Assembly: GCF_000622085.1 (NCBI RefSeq)
Contig: NZ_JHWL01000006.1
Location: 62,001-126,000 of the forward strand
Direction: 5' to 3'
From: Butyrivibrio proteoclasticus P6B7
GTDB taxonomy: Bacteria; Bacillota; Clostridia; Lachnospirales; Lachnospiraceae
DNA: 64,000 nucleotides
Positions 49,153 to 59,485 of the stretch are shown piece by piece. The notes under the pieces are model-generated. The model was given only the letters and a program-made list of their open reading frames with translations, was not told where the DNA came from and made no database searches. The position numbers and the translations under genes were made by a program. Numbering within the stretch: the stretch's first letter is position 1; each line of letters opens with the position of its first letter.

Positions 49153-49902
49153 ATGCTTACTCAGGAACGTCGAGATCTAATAGTTTCACTTATAAATGAA
49201 AGAAATGTTGTTACAGTAGCTGAGCTTATGGAGGAGTTCAATGCTTCTGCTGCCACTATTCGTCGTGATCTGTCAGTTCTTAATGACGAAAGAAAAATCA
49301 TCAAGGTATTCGGCGGCGCAACTTCCATTAGTTCCAGCGATGTCAATACAACTGAGCCATCTGTTTTAGCCAAGTCATCTCTTAACATGGCTGAAAAGGA
49401 TGCCATCAGTAAATACGCAGCTGCTCTTATTAATGATGATGATTTTGTGTATATCGATTCCGGTACTACTACCCTTGAGATGATCAAGTATATCGACAAC
49501 ACAAAGGCCAAATACATCACCAACGGAATCGTACATGCCAAGAGACTCCTTGAAAAGGGCCTTAGCACTATGATCATCGGTGGTAGATGCAAGCCAACTA
49601 CAGAAGCCATCATCGGTCCAGACTGTATTGAAGGAATCAGCAAATATCACTTTACCAAGGCCTTCATGGGTACCAACGGAATTTCCCTCCAGGCTGGTTT
49701 TACCACTCCTGATGTGGATGAAGCCCTTGTAAAGGCAGAGGCTGTAAAGCACGCATACATCTCTTACATTCTTGCAGACCACACTAAGTTTGGGTTAGTC
49801 AGCTCAGTAACTTTTGCAGAGATCTCCAGCTGCTGCATCATAACTGATAAAGAAGTAAGTAAGAACTATAGTAACAAGACAATCATCAAGGTTGTCCAAT
49901 AA
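49153..49902 (+). CDS. fruR: DeoR-family repressor of the fructose operon
   Basis: This 249-aa protein has an N-terminal winged helix (1-58: ERRDLIVSLINERNVVTVAE, FNASAATIRRDLSVL, KVFGGA) and a DeoR C-terminal sensor (about 75-235: YIDSGTTTLEMIKYI, KAFMGTNGISLQAGFT, ILADHTKFG). Members sense phosphosugars, here probably fructose-1-phosphate made by FruA. AAGGAG precedes the ATG. It is the first gene of fruR-fruK-fruA-ptsH-ptsI, with phased repeats at the promoter that suggest autorepression. Confidence 0.93.
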   Translation: MLTQERRDLIVSLINERNVVTVAELMEEFNASAATIRRDLSVLNDERKIIKVFGGATSISSSDVNTTEPSVLAKSSLNMAEKDAISKYAAALINDDDFVYIDSGTTTLEMIKYIDNTKAKYITNGIVHAKRLLEKGLSTMIIGGRCKPTTEAIIGPDCIEGISKYHFTKAFMGTNGISLQAGFTTPDVDEALVKAEAVKHAYISYILADHTKFGLVSSVTFAEISSCCIITDKEVSKNYSNKTIIKVVQ

Positions 49903-49919
49903 TTTTAGGGAGGTAATAC

Positions 49920-50825
49920 ATGATCTACACAGTAACCTTTAATCCTGCTATCGATTATGTAGTTCGCATGAGCGAAGAACTTCTTCCTGGTATGACCAAC
50001 CGCTCAGATTCAGAGGAATGCTACTTTGGTGGAAAGGGTATCAACGTTTCTACCATACTTAAGAATTTAGGACTTGATAATACAGCTCTTGGATTTATCG
50101 CTGGTTTTACAGGAACAGCAATCAAAGAAAGCGTTAACAAGAAAGGCATTAAGGCCGATTTCATCGAGCTTGATTCAGGAATGTCCCGAATCAACGTTAA
50201 GATAAAGGGTCAGGCAGAGACCGAGATCAATGCCCAGGGCCCTGCAATTTCCAAAGAGGCTCAGGATAAGCTCTTTTCACAGCTCGACCAGTTAGTAGAT
50301 GGCGACATTCTCATCCTTGCAGGAAGTATTCCTAATTCTCTTCCAAGTGATGTTTACGAGAGGATCATCGCCAAAGTCAACGACAGAAAGATCGAAGTTG
50401 TTGTGGATGCAACCAAGGACCTTTTAAAGAACGTTCTTAAATATCATCCATTCCTTATAAAGCCTAATAACCACGAGCTTGGCGAAATGTTTGGCACTGT
50501 CCTTAAGACAGATGAAGAGATTGAACTTCATGCCAAGAAGCTCCAGGAAATGGGTGCAAGAAACGTACTGATCTCCATGGCTGGTGATGGTGCAATGCTC
50601 ATTACAGAAGATGGAGAGCGCTTCAGAGTTGGCGTTCCAAAGGGAAAGGTTAAGAACTCTGTTGGCGCAGGTGATTCAATGGTAGCAGGTTTCATTGCCG
50701 GATACCTCAAGAATCACAGCTATGAAGAGGCTCTTAAGATGGGCACAGCCGCAGGTAGTGCTACAGCCTTTTCAGATGACCTTGCCACAGGCGAGGCAAT
50801 AATCGAACTTTATAAAAATCTGTAA
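49920..50825 (+). CDS. fruK: 1-Phosphofructokinase
   Basis: It phosphorylates fructose-1-phosphate to fructose-1,6-bisphosphate. This PfkB-family enzyme of 301 aa has TFNPAIDYVV at the start, YFGGKGINVSTILKNLG, ILAGSIPNSLP, LIKPNNHELGEMFG and the catalytic NSVGAGDSMVAGF with base Asp. GGGAGG precedes the ATG, 17 nt after fruR. The tagatose-6-phosphate kinase subfamily is similar, but the fructose PTS next door settles the role. Confidence 0.96.
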   Translation: MIYTVTFNPAIDYVVRMSEELLPGMTNRSDSEECYFGGKGINVSTILKNLGLDNTALGFIAGFTGTAIKESVNKKGIKADFIELDSGMSRINVKIKGQAETEINAQGPAISKEAQDKLFSQLDQLVDGDILILAGSIPNSLPSDVYERIIAKVNDRKIEVVVDATKDLLKNVLKYHPFLIKPNNHELGEMFGTVLKTDEEIELHAKKLQEMGARNVLISMAGDGAMLITEDGERFRVGVPKGKVKNSVGAGDSMVAGFIAGYLKNHSYEEALKMGTAAGSATAFSDDLATGEAIIELYKNL

Positions 50826-50885
50826 AGAAGGATTTTTTAAAGTATATATAGGGGTAATCTCACGCGAATACGTAAAGGAGGGTTT

Positions 50886-52943
50886 ATGAAAATCACAGAT
50901 TTACTCAAAAAAGACGGCATCAATCTTGATGTAAAGGCTTCTAATCAGGAAGAGGCCATTGATGCACTTATCAGTCTTCATGAAAAGGTAGGCAACCTTT
51001 CAGATGTTGCCAAGTTTAAAGAGGCAATCCTCGCAAGAGAGGAAAAGGGCTCTACAGCCATTGGAATGGGTATCGCAGTTCCACACGGTAAGTCAGATGC
51101 AGTTAAGACTGCCGGCGTAACAGCAATCACTATTCCATCAGGAATCGATTACAAGGCTCTCGATGGCAACCCAAGTAATCTTTTCTTCATGATCGCAGCT
51201 CCTAACACAGAGGCTGACACACACCTTGAAGTTCTTTCAAAGCTTATGACACTTCTTATGGATCCTAACTTCTCTAAGAAGCTCGTAAATGCTAAGACTG
51301 CAGATGAATTCCTTGCCATCATCGATGAGAAGGAAGCAGAAAAAGATAAGGAGAATGCAGCAAAGGCAGCTCCTGCAGCTAAGAAGGTATCCAAGATCGT
51401 TGGTGTTACAGCATGTCCTACAGGTATTGCTCACACATTCATGGCAGCTGAAGCTCTTGAGCTTAAGGCTAAAGACCTTGGAATTGACATCAAGGTTGAG
51501 AAGGACGGTTCTGGCGGAGCTAAGGACGTTCTCACAGACAGCGATATCGCTGATGCAGATGTTGTTATCGTAGCTTGTGATAAGAACATCGACATGGGAA
51601 GATTTGATGGCAAGAAGGTCATCATCACTTCTACTAAGGAAGCTATCCACACTCCTGAGGAGCTTCTTAACAGAGCAACCTCTGGAAACGTTGATGTATA
51701 TCACTTTACAGGAACTAAGACAGCTTCTGTTTCTACAAGTAATGAGACACTTGGAAGAAAATTCTACAAGCACCTTATGAATGGTGTATCACACATGCTT
51801 CCATTCGTTATCGGTGGTGGTATTTTAGTAGCAATTGCATTCCTTATTGATACAATTGCCGGCTTCGGCACATCCGGTGGTGGAAACTTTGGTCAGATGC
51901 TTCCTCTTTCAGCATTCCTTAAGAGTGCCGGCGGAACAGCTATGGGACTTATGGTTCCTGTACTTGCTGGATACATTGCTTACTCAATCGCTGACAGACC
52001 TGGTCTTGCAGTTGGTTTCGTAGGTGGTTTGTTTGCAGCAAATGGTAACCCTGCACTTATGGGTGCTACTGGTCCTAACTTCCCATGGGTTAACGCTCTC
52101 CTTGGACTTGAGGACGCTGCTCCACTTGATGGTTTCAATTCATTTATTGGTAACTTCGCATTTACTAATAACGGTGCAACAGTTTCAGGTTTCCTTGGTG
52201 GTATCGCAGCTGGTTTCCTTGCTGGTGGTATTATCATTTGCCTCCGCAAACTTACAGCAGGATTCCCTAAGTCACTTGAAGGAATTAAGCCAGTACTTAT
52301 TTATCCACTTTGCGGAATATTCATCATCAGCGTACTTATGAGCTTTATCCTTAATCCTGTCATTGCTCTTATCAATGTAGGACTTAGCACAATGCTTACA
52401 TCACTTCAGGCAGCCGGACTTATCGCACTTCTTGGTCTTATCCTTGGTGCTATGATGGCCATCGATATGGGTGGTCCTATCAACAAGGCAGCTTACGTAT
52501 TCGGTACAGGTATGTTGGCTCAGGCAGCTCTTGACCCTAGTCTTGGAACTGCAGCTTACATTTCAATGGCTTCTATCATGGTTGGTGGAATGGTTCCTCC
52601 AGTTGGTATTGCAATTGCTTGTAAGCTCTTCCCTAACAAGTTCACAGAGTCTGAGAGAGAGACATGGATCACTAACATCGTAATGGGAAGCTCATTCATT
52701 ACAGAGGGTGCTATCCCATTTGCAGCAGCTGACCCAGGACATGTAATCCCATGTACACTTGTTGGATCAGGTGTGGCTGGTCTTCTTTCAGCTATCTTTG
52801 GATGCACACTTATGGCTCCTCACGGTGGAGTATTCGTATTCGCAACCGTTGGCAAGTGGCCACTTTACATCCTTGCATGGCTTGTAGGATCAATTATCAC
52901 TGCTGTTATGCTTGGCTTAATCAAAAAGCCAGTTAACAAATAA
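50886..52943 (+). CDS. fruA: Fructose PTS enzyme IIABC
   Basis: This 685-aa three-domain fructose permease has IIA (1-150) with phospho-His67 in AVPHGKSD, IIB (about 168-270) with phospho-Cys177 in GVTACPTGIAHTFMA, and IIC (about 295-680) with about nine helices, including LPFVIGGGILVAIAFL and GGPINKAAYVFGTGM. An Ala/Lys linker joins IIA and IIB. It imports fructose as fructose-1-phosphate for FruK. GGAGGG precedes the ATG. After its stop there is a stem-loop (52958-52984) before ptsH. Confidence 0.97.
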   Translation: MKITDLLKKDGINLDVKASNQEEAIDALISLHEKVGNLSDVAKFKEAILAREEKGSTAIGMGIAVPHGKSDAVKTAGVTAITIPSGIDYKALDGNPSNLFFMIAAPNTEADTHLEVLSKLMTLLMDPNFSKKLVNAKTADEFLAIIDEKEAEKDKENAAKAAPAAKKVSKIVGVTACPTGIAHTFMAAEALELKAKDLGIDIKVEKDGSGGAKDVLTDSDIADADVVIVACDKNIDMGRFDGKKVIITSTKEAIHTPEELLNRATSGNVDVYHFTGTKTASVSTSNETLGRKFYKHLMNGVSHMLPFVIGGGILVAIAFLIDTIAGFGTSGGGNFGQMLPLSAFLKSAGGTAMGLMVPVLAGYIAYSIADRPGLAVGFVGGLFAANGNPALMGATGPNFPWVNALLGLEDAAPLDGFNSFIGNFAFTNNGATVSGFLGGIAAGFLAGGIIICLRKLTAGFPKSLEGIKPVLIYPLCGIFIISVLMSFILNPVIALINVGLSTMLTSLQAAGLIALLGLILGAMMAIDMGGPINKAAYVFGTGMLAQAALDPSLGTAAYISMASIMVGGMVPPVGIAIACKLFPNKFTESERETWITNIVMGSSFITEGAIPFAAADPGHVIPCTLVGSGVAGLLSAIFGCTLMAPHGGVFVFATVGKWPLYILAWLVGSIITAVMLGLIKKPVNK

Positions 52944-52957
52944 ATAATGTAACTGTT

Positions 52958-52984
52958 CCCAGGGGGCATTCTGTGCTCCCTGGG
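52958..52984 (+). other. Stem-loop between fruA and ptsH, no T-run
   Basis: CCCAGGGGGCA (52958-52968) pairs with TGCTCCCTGGG (52974-52984) with one G-U pair. AAATTGG follows rather than T bases. It may protect the fruA transcript end or set different levels of fruA and ptsHI mRNA. Confidence 0.7.
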
Positions 52985-53019
52985 TAAATTGGTTAAAAGA
53001 AAGAAATGAGGTTTTTAAA

Positions 53020-53283
53020 ATGGTATCACAGGTAGTAAAAGTAACAAATGAACAGGGAATGCACATGCGTCCAGCTAGTCTTTTCTCACAGACAGTAACT
53101 CCTTTCACAAGCGATGTTAAGGTTGTATTCAATGGCACAAGCTATGATGCAAAGAGCGTTATGATGCTTATGAGCGCATGCATCAAATGTGGTGCAGAGA
53201 TTGAGATCGTATGCGATGGTCCTGACGAGCAGGATGCACTTAAGAAAGCAGTAGAGCTTGTAGAAGCAGGTCTTGGTGACTGA
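53020..53283 (+). CDS. ptsH: HPr phosphocarrier
   Basis: This 87-aa protein carries phosphate from EI to EIIA. The EI site His15 lies in QGMHMRPAS with Arg17, and the regulatory Ser46 of HPr kinase is present in DAKSVMML. It may therefore serve both transport and, if HPr kinase exists, carbon catabolite control. The sequence around Ser46 is less standard than in general HPr. Its place with ptsI at the end of the fructose operon is unusual for Firmicutes, where ptsHI is often separate. GAGG lies 8 nt before the start. Confidence 0.95.
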   Translation: MVSQVVKVTNEQGMHMRPASLFSQTVTPFTSDVKVVFNGTSYDAKSVMMLMSACIKCGAEIEIVCDGPDEQDALKKAVELVEAGLGD

Positions 53284-53309
53284 TAGTCACTTTTGGTATA
53301 GGAGGATTT

Positions 53310-55016
53310 ATGCATAAAGGAATTGCCGCATCACGTGGAATTGGAATTGGTAGCATCTGCGTCATAGTTGAACATGAACTTACATATGACGCTAAAAAGA
53401 TTGAAGATGTAGAAAGCGAAACAAAGCGCTTTCAGGATGCTGTTGAAGAGTTCAAAAAAGAGACAGCAGAAATGGCTGAAGATATCAGAAAGAGAATTGG
53501 TCCTAAGGAAGCAGAAATCCTAGAGGGCCATCTTGTAATGATGTCAGATCCTACCATGGCCGGTGAAATGGAAAAGATGATCGCAGCAGGCCAGTGTGCA
53601 GAATCAGCTGTATCAGCGGTTTGTGATATGTTTATAGGAATGTTTTCCAAGATGGATGACGATATGATGCGTCAGAGAGCTTCCGATATAAGCGATATCA
53701 AGACAAGCCTTCTTAAGCTCCTTCTTGGAATCAAAGATATCGATATTAGTAAGGTTGCTCCAGGAACTATCCTGGTGGCAAAAGACCTTACACCTTCAAT
53801 GACATCACAGATCAATAAGGACAATGTTGCAGGTATCATTACAGAGGTTGGTGGTAAGACATCCCACTCTGCTATCCTTGCAAGAGCCCTTGAGATCCCT
53901 GCTGTTCTCTCCGTTCCAGATATCACTACTTTAGTAGAGGACAAGAACACAGCTATCGTTGATGGTACTGAAGGTATAGTTTACATCAATCCAGACGGAG
54001 ATGTTCTTTCACAGTACATAAGAAAAAGAGAAGAATTCATTAAGAAACAGTCCGAGCTTAAGAGCTTTGTTGGTGTTCCTACCAAGACTTCCGATGGAGA
54101 TAGCGTTGAGCTTTTCTGCAACATCGGTACACCTAAGGACGCCAAGAAGGCCATTGAATGTGACGGTGAAGGAATAGGTCTTTTCCGTTCAGAATTCCTG
54201 TTCATGGACAACACTCACATGCCTACAGAGGATGAGCAGTTTAACGCCTATAAAGAGGCAGCCGTGACCATGGGCGGAAAGCCAGTAATCATCAGAACTC
54301 TTGATATTGGTGGCGACAAGGATATCCCATACCTTGGCATGAAGAAAGAAGAAAATCCTTTCCTTGGCTACAGAGCTGTTAGATACTGCCTTGGTAACAA
54401 GGACAGCTATGTTATCCAGCTTCGCGCAATCATGCGTGCCAGCGCCTTTGGAAAGATTAAAATAATGATTCCTCTGGTAACATGTTTAGAGGAGCTTAGA
54501 GCTGTAAAAGAGCTCGTAAATGAGATTAAGAAGGACTTCGATGCAAACGGCATTGATTATGACAAGAACATCGAAGTTGGCTGTATGATTGAAACACCAT
54601 CAGCCTCTCTCATAGCTGATATTCTCGCCAAAGAGGCCGACTTCTTCTCAATTGGTACTAACGATCTTACTCAGTACACAATGAGTGTAGATAGAGGAAA
54701 TGCTGATGTAGCATATCTGTATTCCACATATCAGCCATCTGTTCTCAGATCAATAAAGCACATTATTGAGAGCGGAAGAAATGCTGGTATCCCAGTTGGA
54801 ATGTGTGGAGAAGCTGCTGCAGATCCACTTATGATTCCTCTTCTCATCTCCTTTGGACTTACAGAGTTTAGTGTTAACCCAGTCCTGGTACTGACAGCAC
54901 GTTGTATCATATCCAAATGGAGCAAATCTGAGGCCGATTCTCTTACTGAAAAGGTAATGGCAATGGCCACAGAGTCAGAAGTAGTAAAAGCCCTAAAAGA
55001 GGCTGCTAAAGAGTAA
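53310..55016 (+). CDS. ptsI: PTS enzyme I
   Basis: It transfers phosphate from PEP to HPr. 568 aa is normal. The swivel domain has the active His in EVGGKTSHSAILARALEI (about residue 190). The PEP-binding barrel has EGIGLFRSEFLFM, RTLDIGGDKDIPYL, EVGCMIETPSA, FFSIGTNDLTQYTM and the active Cys in VGMCGEAAADP. GGAGG precedes the ATG, 26 nt after ptsH. It is the last gene of the operon, with a terminator after it. Confidence 0.97.
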   Translation: MHKGIAASRGIGIGSICVIVEHELTYDAKKIEDVESETKRFQDAVEEFKKETAEMAEDIRKRIGPKEAEILEGHLVMMSDPTMAGEMEKMIAAGQCAESAVSAVCDMFIGMFSKMDDDMMRQRASDISDIKTSLLKLLLGIKDIDISKVAPGTILVAKDLTPSMTSQINKDNVAGIITEVGGKTSHSAILARALEIPAVLSVPDITTLVEDKNTAIVDGTEGIVYINPDGDVLSQYIRKREEFIKKQSELKSFVGVPTKTSDGDSVELFCNIGTPKDAKKAIECDGEGIGLFRSEFLFMDNTHMPTEDEQFNAYKEAAVTMGGKPVIIRTLDIGGDKDIPYLGMKKEENPFLGYRAVRYCLGNKDSYVIQLRAIMRASAFGKIKIMIPLVTCLEELRAVKELVNEIKKDFDANGIDYDKNIEVGCMIETPSASLIADILAKEADFFSIGTNDLTQYTMSVDRGNADVAYLYSTYQPSVLRSIKHIIESGRNAGIPVGMCGEAAADPLMIPLLISFGLTEFSVNPVLVLTARCIISKWSKSEADSLTEKVMAMATESEVVKALKEAAKE

Positions 55017-55031
55017 TAATGCATATTGTAT

Positions 55032-55064
55032 AAAGCCTACAGTGTAAAAACTGTAGGCTTTTAT
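55032..55064 (+). terminator. Terminator of the fructose operon
   Basis: The 12-bp perfect stem AAAGCCTACAGT/ACTGTAGGCTTT (55032-55043 with 55050-55061) is followed by further T bases. Confidence 0.88.
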
Positions 55065-55189
55065 TAATTATGTGAATTGTAACAATTGGTCACAGATTTT
55101 TCACACTTATTTGGGCACTTTTCCGTTGAATCTTTATTGAAAATCGGATATCATTTAGATTGCTACGTAATATACGGGAGGTAAACGTT

Positions 55190-55348
55190 ATGGGCGAATG
55201 GAAACAGGCCTTTGATAGGATTATGGACCAATTATATAATCATCCTGATGAGATGCGTGCTAGACTTCTTAAGAAGTATGACTATACAAACATTCAGAAA
55301 GAGGAACAGCCTCAGACAGCAATAGAGATGCTTAGAAGCATGCATTGA
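55190..55348 (+). CDS. 52-aa small protein of unknown function
   Basis: ATG 55190 has GGGAGG 8 nt upstream (a longer frame from 55160 has none). The protein is acidic and helical (EWKQAFDRIMDQLYNHPDEM, ARLLKKYDYTN, TAIEMLRSMH). It has its own downstream terminator (55372), and AT-rich sequence precedes it after the ptsI terminator, so it is probably an independent transcript. No family recognised. The strong RBS and terminator support a real gene. Confidence 0.75.
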   Translation: MGEWKQAFDRIMDQLYNHPDEMRARLLKKYDYTNIQKEEQPQTAIEMLRSMH

Positions 55349-55371
55349 TCGGCTTAATATGATTAGACTAT

Positions 55372-55404
55372 CGGAACTATGATGATTCATGGTTCCGTTT
55401 TATT
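55372..55404 (+). terminator. Terminator of the 52-aa gene
   Basis: CGGAACTATGA (55372-55382) pairs with TCATGGTTCCG (55387-55397) with one G-U pair, followed by TTTTATTTT. Confidence 0.88.
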
Positions 55405-55460
55405 TTGTCCAGATTTATGGATACAATAACTACCAAAGATATTGTTATATGCCAGAAGAC

Positions 55461-55504
55461 AAAAAGAAAGAGCTAAGAAAATGAATACTCATCTTCTTAG
55501 CTCT
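55461..55504 (-). terminator. Terminator of the zinc-ribbon membrane protein gene
   Basis: The 11-bp perfect stem AGAGCTAAGAA/TTCTTAGCTCT (55469-55479 with 55494-55504) is followed on the minus strand by TTCTTTTTG. Confidence 0.8.
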
Positions 55505-55530
55505 ACTTAGCTTATAGAATCAAATATCTA

Positions 55531-56079
55531 TCAGATCTTTGTTCCGCAGTTTGTGCAGAATGCAACGCCATCTGGAACCTGGTTGCCGCAGTTAGGGCAA
55601 ACACGTGGCTGTGTAGCTGCCTGCATCTGTGGAGCCTGGTAGTTCTGCTGTGGAGCCTGTGCATAGTTCTGCTGTGGCATCTGGTTGTAACCAACCTGTG
55701 GCTGAGCAGCCTTAGGCTGTGAACCACCAAGAAGCTGGATAAGAGCAAGTACGAAGAATGCTCCGTTAACACCAGTCTGGATTAAACCATTAAAGAAACC
55801 AAGGAACTTGTAGAAGCCGTTATCATAGTAATCTTCCTGGAATGTACGGATGCTATCCTGTAAGAAGTCTAATAATGTGTTAGATCCAACGCTTACAAGC
55901 ATAAGAATTGCAACAAGAACTGCTGCCTTCTTAGCTGCTGCCTTGATCTCTTCATCCTCTTCATATACAAGAGTGAAAACGATAAGACCAACTGCTACGA
56001 ATGTGCTTGCTGCTCCACCAAGATAGATAAGGGCTGTAAGAAGTCCAGCTGATAATCCAAGTTTTGACACTTTCTTCAT
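55531..56079 (-). CDS. Membrane protein with C-terminal zinc ribbon
   Basis: This 182-aa protein has three to four hydrophobic helices (about 8-35, 48-70, 95-118), then a Gln/Ala/Pro-rich linker with NYAQAPQQNYQAPQ repeats, and a zinc ribbon at the end with two C-x2-C pairs (VCPNCGNQVP and FCTNCGTKI). Such ribbons are common on Lachnospiraceae membrane proteins and probably mediate protein contacts. GGAGG precedes the ATG. No enzymatic role can be read from the sequence. Confidence 0.87.
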   Translation of the reverse strand: MKKVSKLGLSAGLLTALIYLGGAASTFVAVGLIVFTLVYEEDEEIKAAAKKAAVLVAILMLVSVGSNTLLDFLQDSIRTFQEDYYDNGFYKFLGFFNGLIQTGVNGAFFVLALIQLLGGSQPKAAQPQVGYNQMPQQNYAQAPQQNYQAPQMQAATQPRVCPNCGNQVPDGVAFCTNCGTKI

Positions 56080-56179
56080 TTTATTTTTTCCTCCAAAATA
56101 ATATAATTCCCCTCACAATGAAATATTATATCTTTTACCAATATAACATTCAAGAGTTTTATTTGTTTAGATTCTGTTA

Positions 56180-56219
56180 CTAAAATACAGCCCGAAAATC
56201 CTGGATTTCCGAGCTGTAT
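56180..56219 (-). terminator. Terminator of gdhA
   Basis: ATACAGC-N-CG-N-AAATCC arms (56185-56219, two mismatches) are followed on the minus strand by TTTTA, 55 nt after the gdhA stop. Confidence 0.75.
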
Positions 56220-56273
56220 GGCTATTTGAATTAACGTTACAACTTAGCGGCTAATAGATGCCATCAGAGCCTA

Positions 56274-57650
<1,377 letters not shown>

Positions 57651-57667
57651 CTAACATATTTGGGTAC

Positions 57668-57706
57668 AAAAAAAGGGCATATGAAAGAAATCAATCTTTA
57701 CGCCCC
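57668..57706 (-). promoter_or_regulatory. Terminator-like attenuator in gdhA leader
   Basis: On the minus strand GGGC and AAAGA arms pair with TCTTT and GCCC (57675-57705, with an internal loop), then seven T (57668-57674). It lies 60 nt before the gdhA start and about 60 nt after the expected transcription start. The upstream leader holds two more hairpins: AATTGC/GCAATT (57744-57760) and AGACA/TGTCT (57714-57726). Together they look like an RNA sensor, but no known riboswitch is recognised. Confidence 0.6.
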
Positions 57707-57767
57707 ATTGCGTAGACATTGTGTCTATATCACATATTCAAGAAATTGCCCCATGCAATTCTTAATC

Positions 57768-57796
57768 ATTATATACTTCACTTCTTTAAAGTGCAA
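57768..57796 (-). promoter_or_regulatory. Sigma-A promoter of gdhA
   Basis: On the minus strand TTGCAC (57791-57796), 17 nt, TATAAT (57768-57773, perfect -10). The start near 57761 gives a leader of about 150 nt. Confidence 0.8.
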
Positions 57797-57881
57797 GAGA
57801 AAATTGAATTTTTGTATAATTGTATCCCAGATAAACATATTCCAATGTAATACCGTTTACATCGGTAATTCCCCTGTATAC

Positions 57882-57918
57882 GGCAAAAGAAAACCCATCA
57901 GCCTTAGCCAATGGGTTT
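57882..57918 (-). terminator. Terminator of the SH3 protein gene
   Basis: The 8-bp stem AAACCCAT/ATGGGTTT (57891-57898 with 57911-57918) is followed on the minus strand by TCTTTTG. Confidence 0.75.
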
Positions 57919-57933
57919 ATAAATTCAATGTGA

Positions 57934-59262
57934 TCAGTCCTCAGTCTTAAGGAACTCAGACTTGATATATCCAGTCTTGCCGTCGTATTCAACCTTAGCC
58001 CAGCCATTTGAATACTGCTCAACAACGTTAACTGTAGAACCTGAATAGATCATTGCAAGTACATCGGAATCTGTGCTCTGCTCCTTACGAAGTCTTACAG
58101 AATCATTAACCTGCATCTTGCCTGTCTTAGCGTCTGTCTTCTTAGAAGAATCCTTGGATGTATCTGTAGTAGTATCCTTGGAATCTGTATCCTTATTGTC
58201 CTTAGAATCTGTCTGTGTATTATCTGTCTCTACCGTCTCTTCTCCAACTACCTCAAAGAACTCAGTCTTAACGTAAGCATAACCACCTTCATATTCAATC
58301 TTACTCCAGCCGTTTGCAAGAGCCTCAACCTGCTTGAACTCCTGCCCCTTTGTGGTCTTAGCAAGGATATCAGCAGTCTCTGAATCTGAGCTTCTGATAT
58401 TAACTACGTCTGTAGCTCTGATAGTATGAACTGTAGTAGTAGCCTGCTGTGGAGTATCTGTTGTTGCCTCAGCTGTACTAGCCTCACCACCAGCCTCTAC
58501 TGCGCTTGCATCAGTACTTGCAGCCTCTGAAGAAGCAAGTGCCTCTCCAACAGAAACCTGAAGTCCTGCTCTCATTCTTGTAAGAAGCTCTGCAAGAGCC
58601 TCGTCTGAATTAACCATTTCATTGTAGGTTGAAGCAACCTTGTTGTTAAGATCGATTACGTCTGCCTGAACATTGATCTGCTTAAGATAATCAATCTCGC
58701 TGGCATCAGCAATATCACCATTAATATAGAGGTTACCATTTTCATCTGTGCAGATGTAGAGAGTCTCAAGACCTGGAACTGCCTTGTCGTACTCATAAAG
58801 CTTAACCTCGTTGTAAACATAGGCAACATAGCTTCCCTGTGCAGGACCTGGCTTAGTGTAAACAGTTATGTTCTGGAATTCCTCGATATACTCTGCAGCT
58901 GCTACAGCCTTTAAAAGCTCTGTATCCTCAAGTCCCTTGTAGATAGATGCGATTGTCTCTGCATCTCCTGCAGCTGAAGCAGTGTAGTACTGGTTGATAA
59001 GTGCATTAACCTCAGGGTATGCATTTTCTTCCATTGTAACCTCTGGAATCTCGTAAGTAACTGCCTCTGTAGCATCTCCGCCGCTCTGAGCAAGCTTTGT
59101 AGCCTTCTTATTAGCTGTAAGAGCAATAACAATGGTAACTGCAACTGCTATGATGAAAACTATAGGCATGAGAAGCTTCTTGTTATCTCCAAGGATAGCA
59201 AAAATATCCTTCTTCTCATTTCTAAAGGATTTAAGATCGTTGTTTTTCTTTTTCTTCTTCAT
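57934..59262 (-). CDS. Membrane-anchored protein with two bacterial SH3 domains
   Basis: ATG 59262 has GAGG 7 nt upstream; the frame open to 59313 reaches the tRNA and was rejected. 442 aa: a basic N-terminus (MKKKKKNND), a membrane helix (about 32-52), a soluble helical domain (about 75-220), an Ala/Ser/Thr linker, SH3 domain 1 (about 285-345, VVNIRSSDSETADIL and WSKIEYEGGYAYVKTEFF), an Asp/Lys/Thr linker with KDTDSKDTTTD repeats, and SH3 domain 2 (about 385-442). Bacterial SH3 domains bind cell-wall peptide parts. I infer a cell-wall sensor or anchor. It has no hydrolase domain. Confidence 0.9.
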   Translation of the reverse strand: MKKKKKNNDLKSFRNEKKDIFAILGDNKKLLMPIVFIIAVAVTIVIALTANKKATKLAQSGGDATEAVTYEIPEVTMEENAYPEVNALINQYYTASAAGDAETIASIYKGLEDTELLKAVAAAEYIEEFQNITVYTKPGPAQGSYVAYVYNEVKLYEYDKAVPGLETLYICTDENGNLYINGDIADASEIDYLKQINVQADVIDLNNKVASTYNEMVNSDEALAELLTRMRAGLQVSVGEALASSEAASTDASAVEAGGEASTAEATTDTPQQATTTVHTIRATDVVNIRSSDSETADILAKTTKGQEFKQVEALANGWSKIEYEGGYAYVKTEFFEVVGEETVETDNTQTDSKDNKDTDSKDTTTDTSKDSSKKTDAKTGKMQVNDSVRLRKEQSTDSDVLAMIYSGSTVNVVEQYSNGWAKVEYDGKTGYIKSEFLKTED

Positions 59263-59308
59263 TGGTAAACCTCTATAAAAAATATTACGTATAATCTCGT
59301 GCGTGACA

Positions 59309-59380
59309 TGCACCCGACAGGAATCGAACCTGCATTAAAGGCGTCGGAGGCCTCCGTTCTATCCATTAGACTACGGGTGC
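59309..59380 (-). tRNA. tRNA-Arg (anticodon CCG)
   Basis: The 7-bp acceptor stem (GCACCCG/CGGGTGC), D arm with AATGGATA, anticodon loop CTCCGAC (anticodon CCG, codon CGG), and T arm GGTTCGATTCC give a full cloverleaf of 72 nt. CCA is not encoded, so it is added after transcription. Confidence 0.95.
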
Positions 59381-59485
59381 ATACATACCCGAATATAATA
59401 ACATAAGAGCCCCTTCATGTCCAAGTTTAATTGTACACCTTTGGGCCCAGATATTTAACAACAATTAAATAATCGTTAAAAGAAC

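Noticed and set aside
59263..59313. N-terminal extension of the SH3 protein
   Set aside because: It would start inside the end of the tRNA-Arg gene; ATG 59262 has a good RBS.
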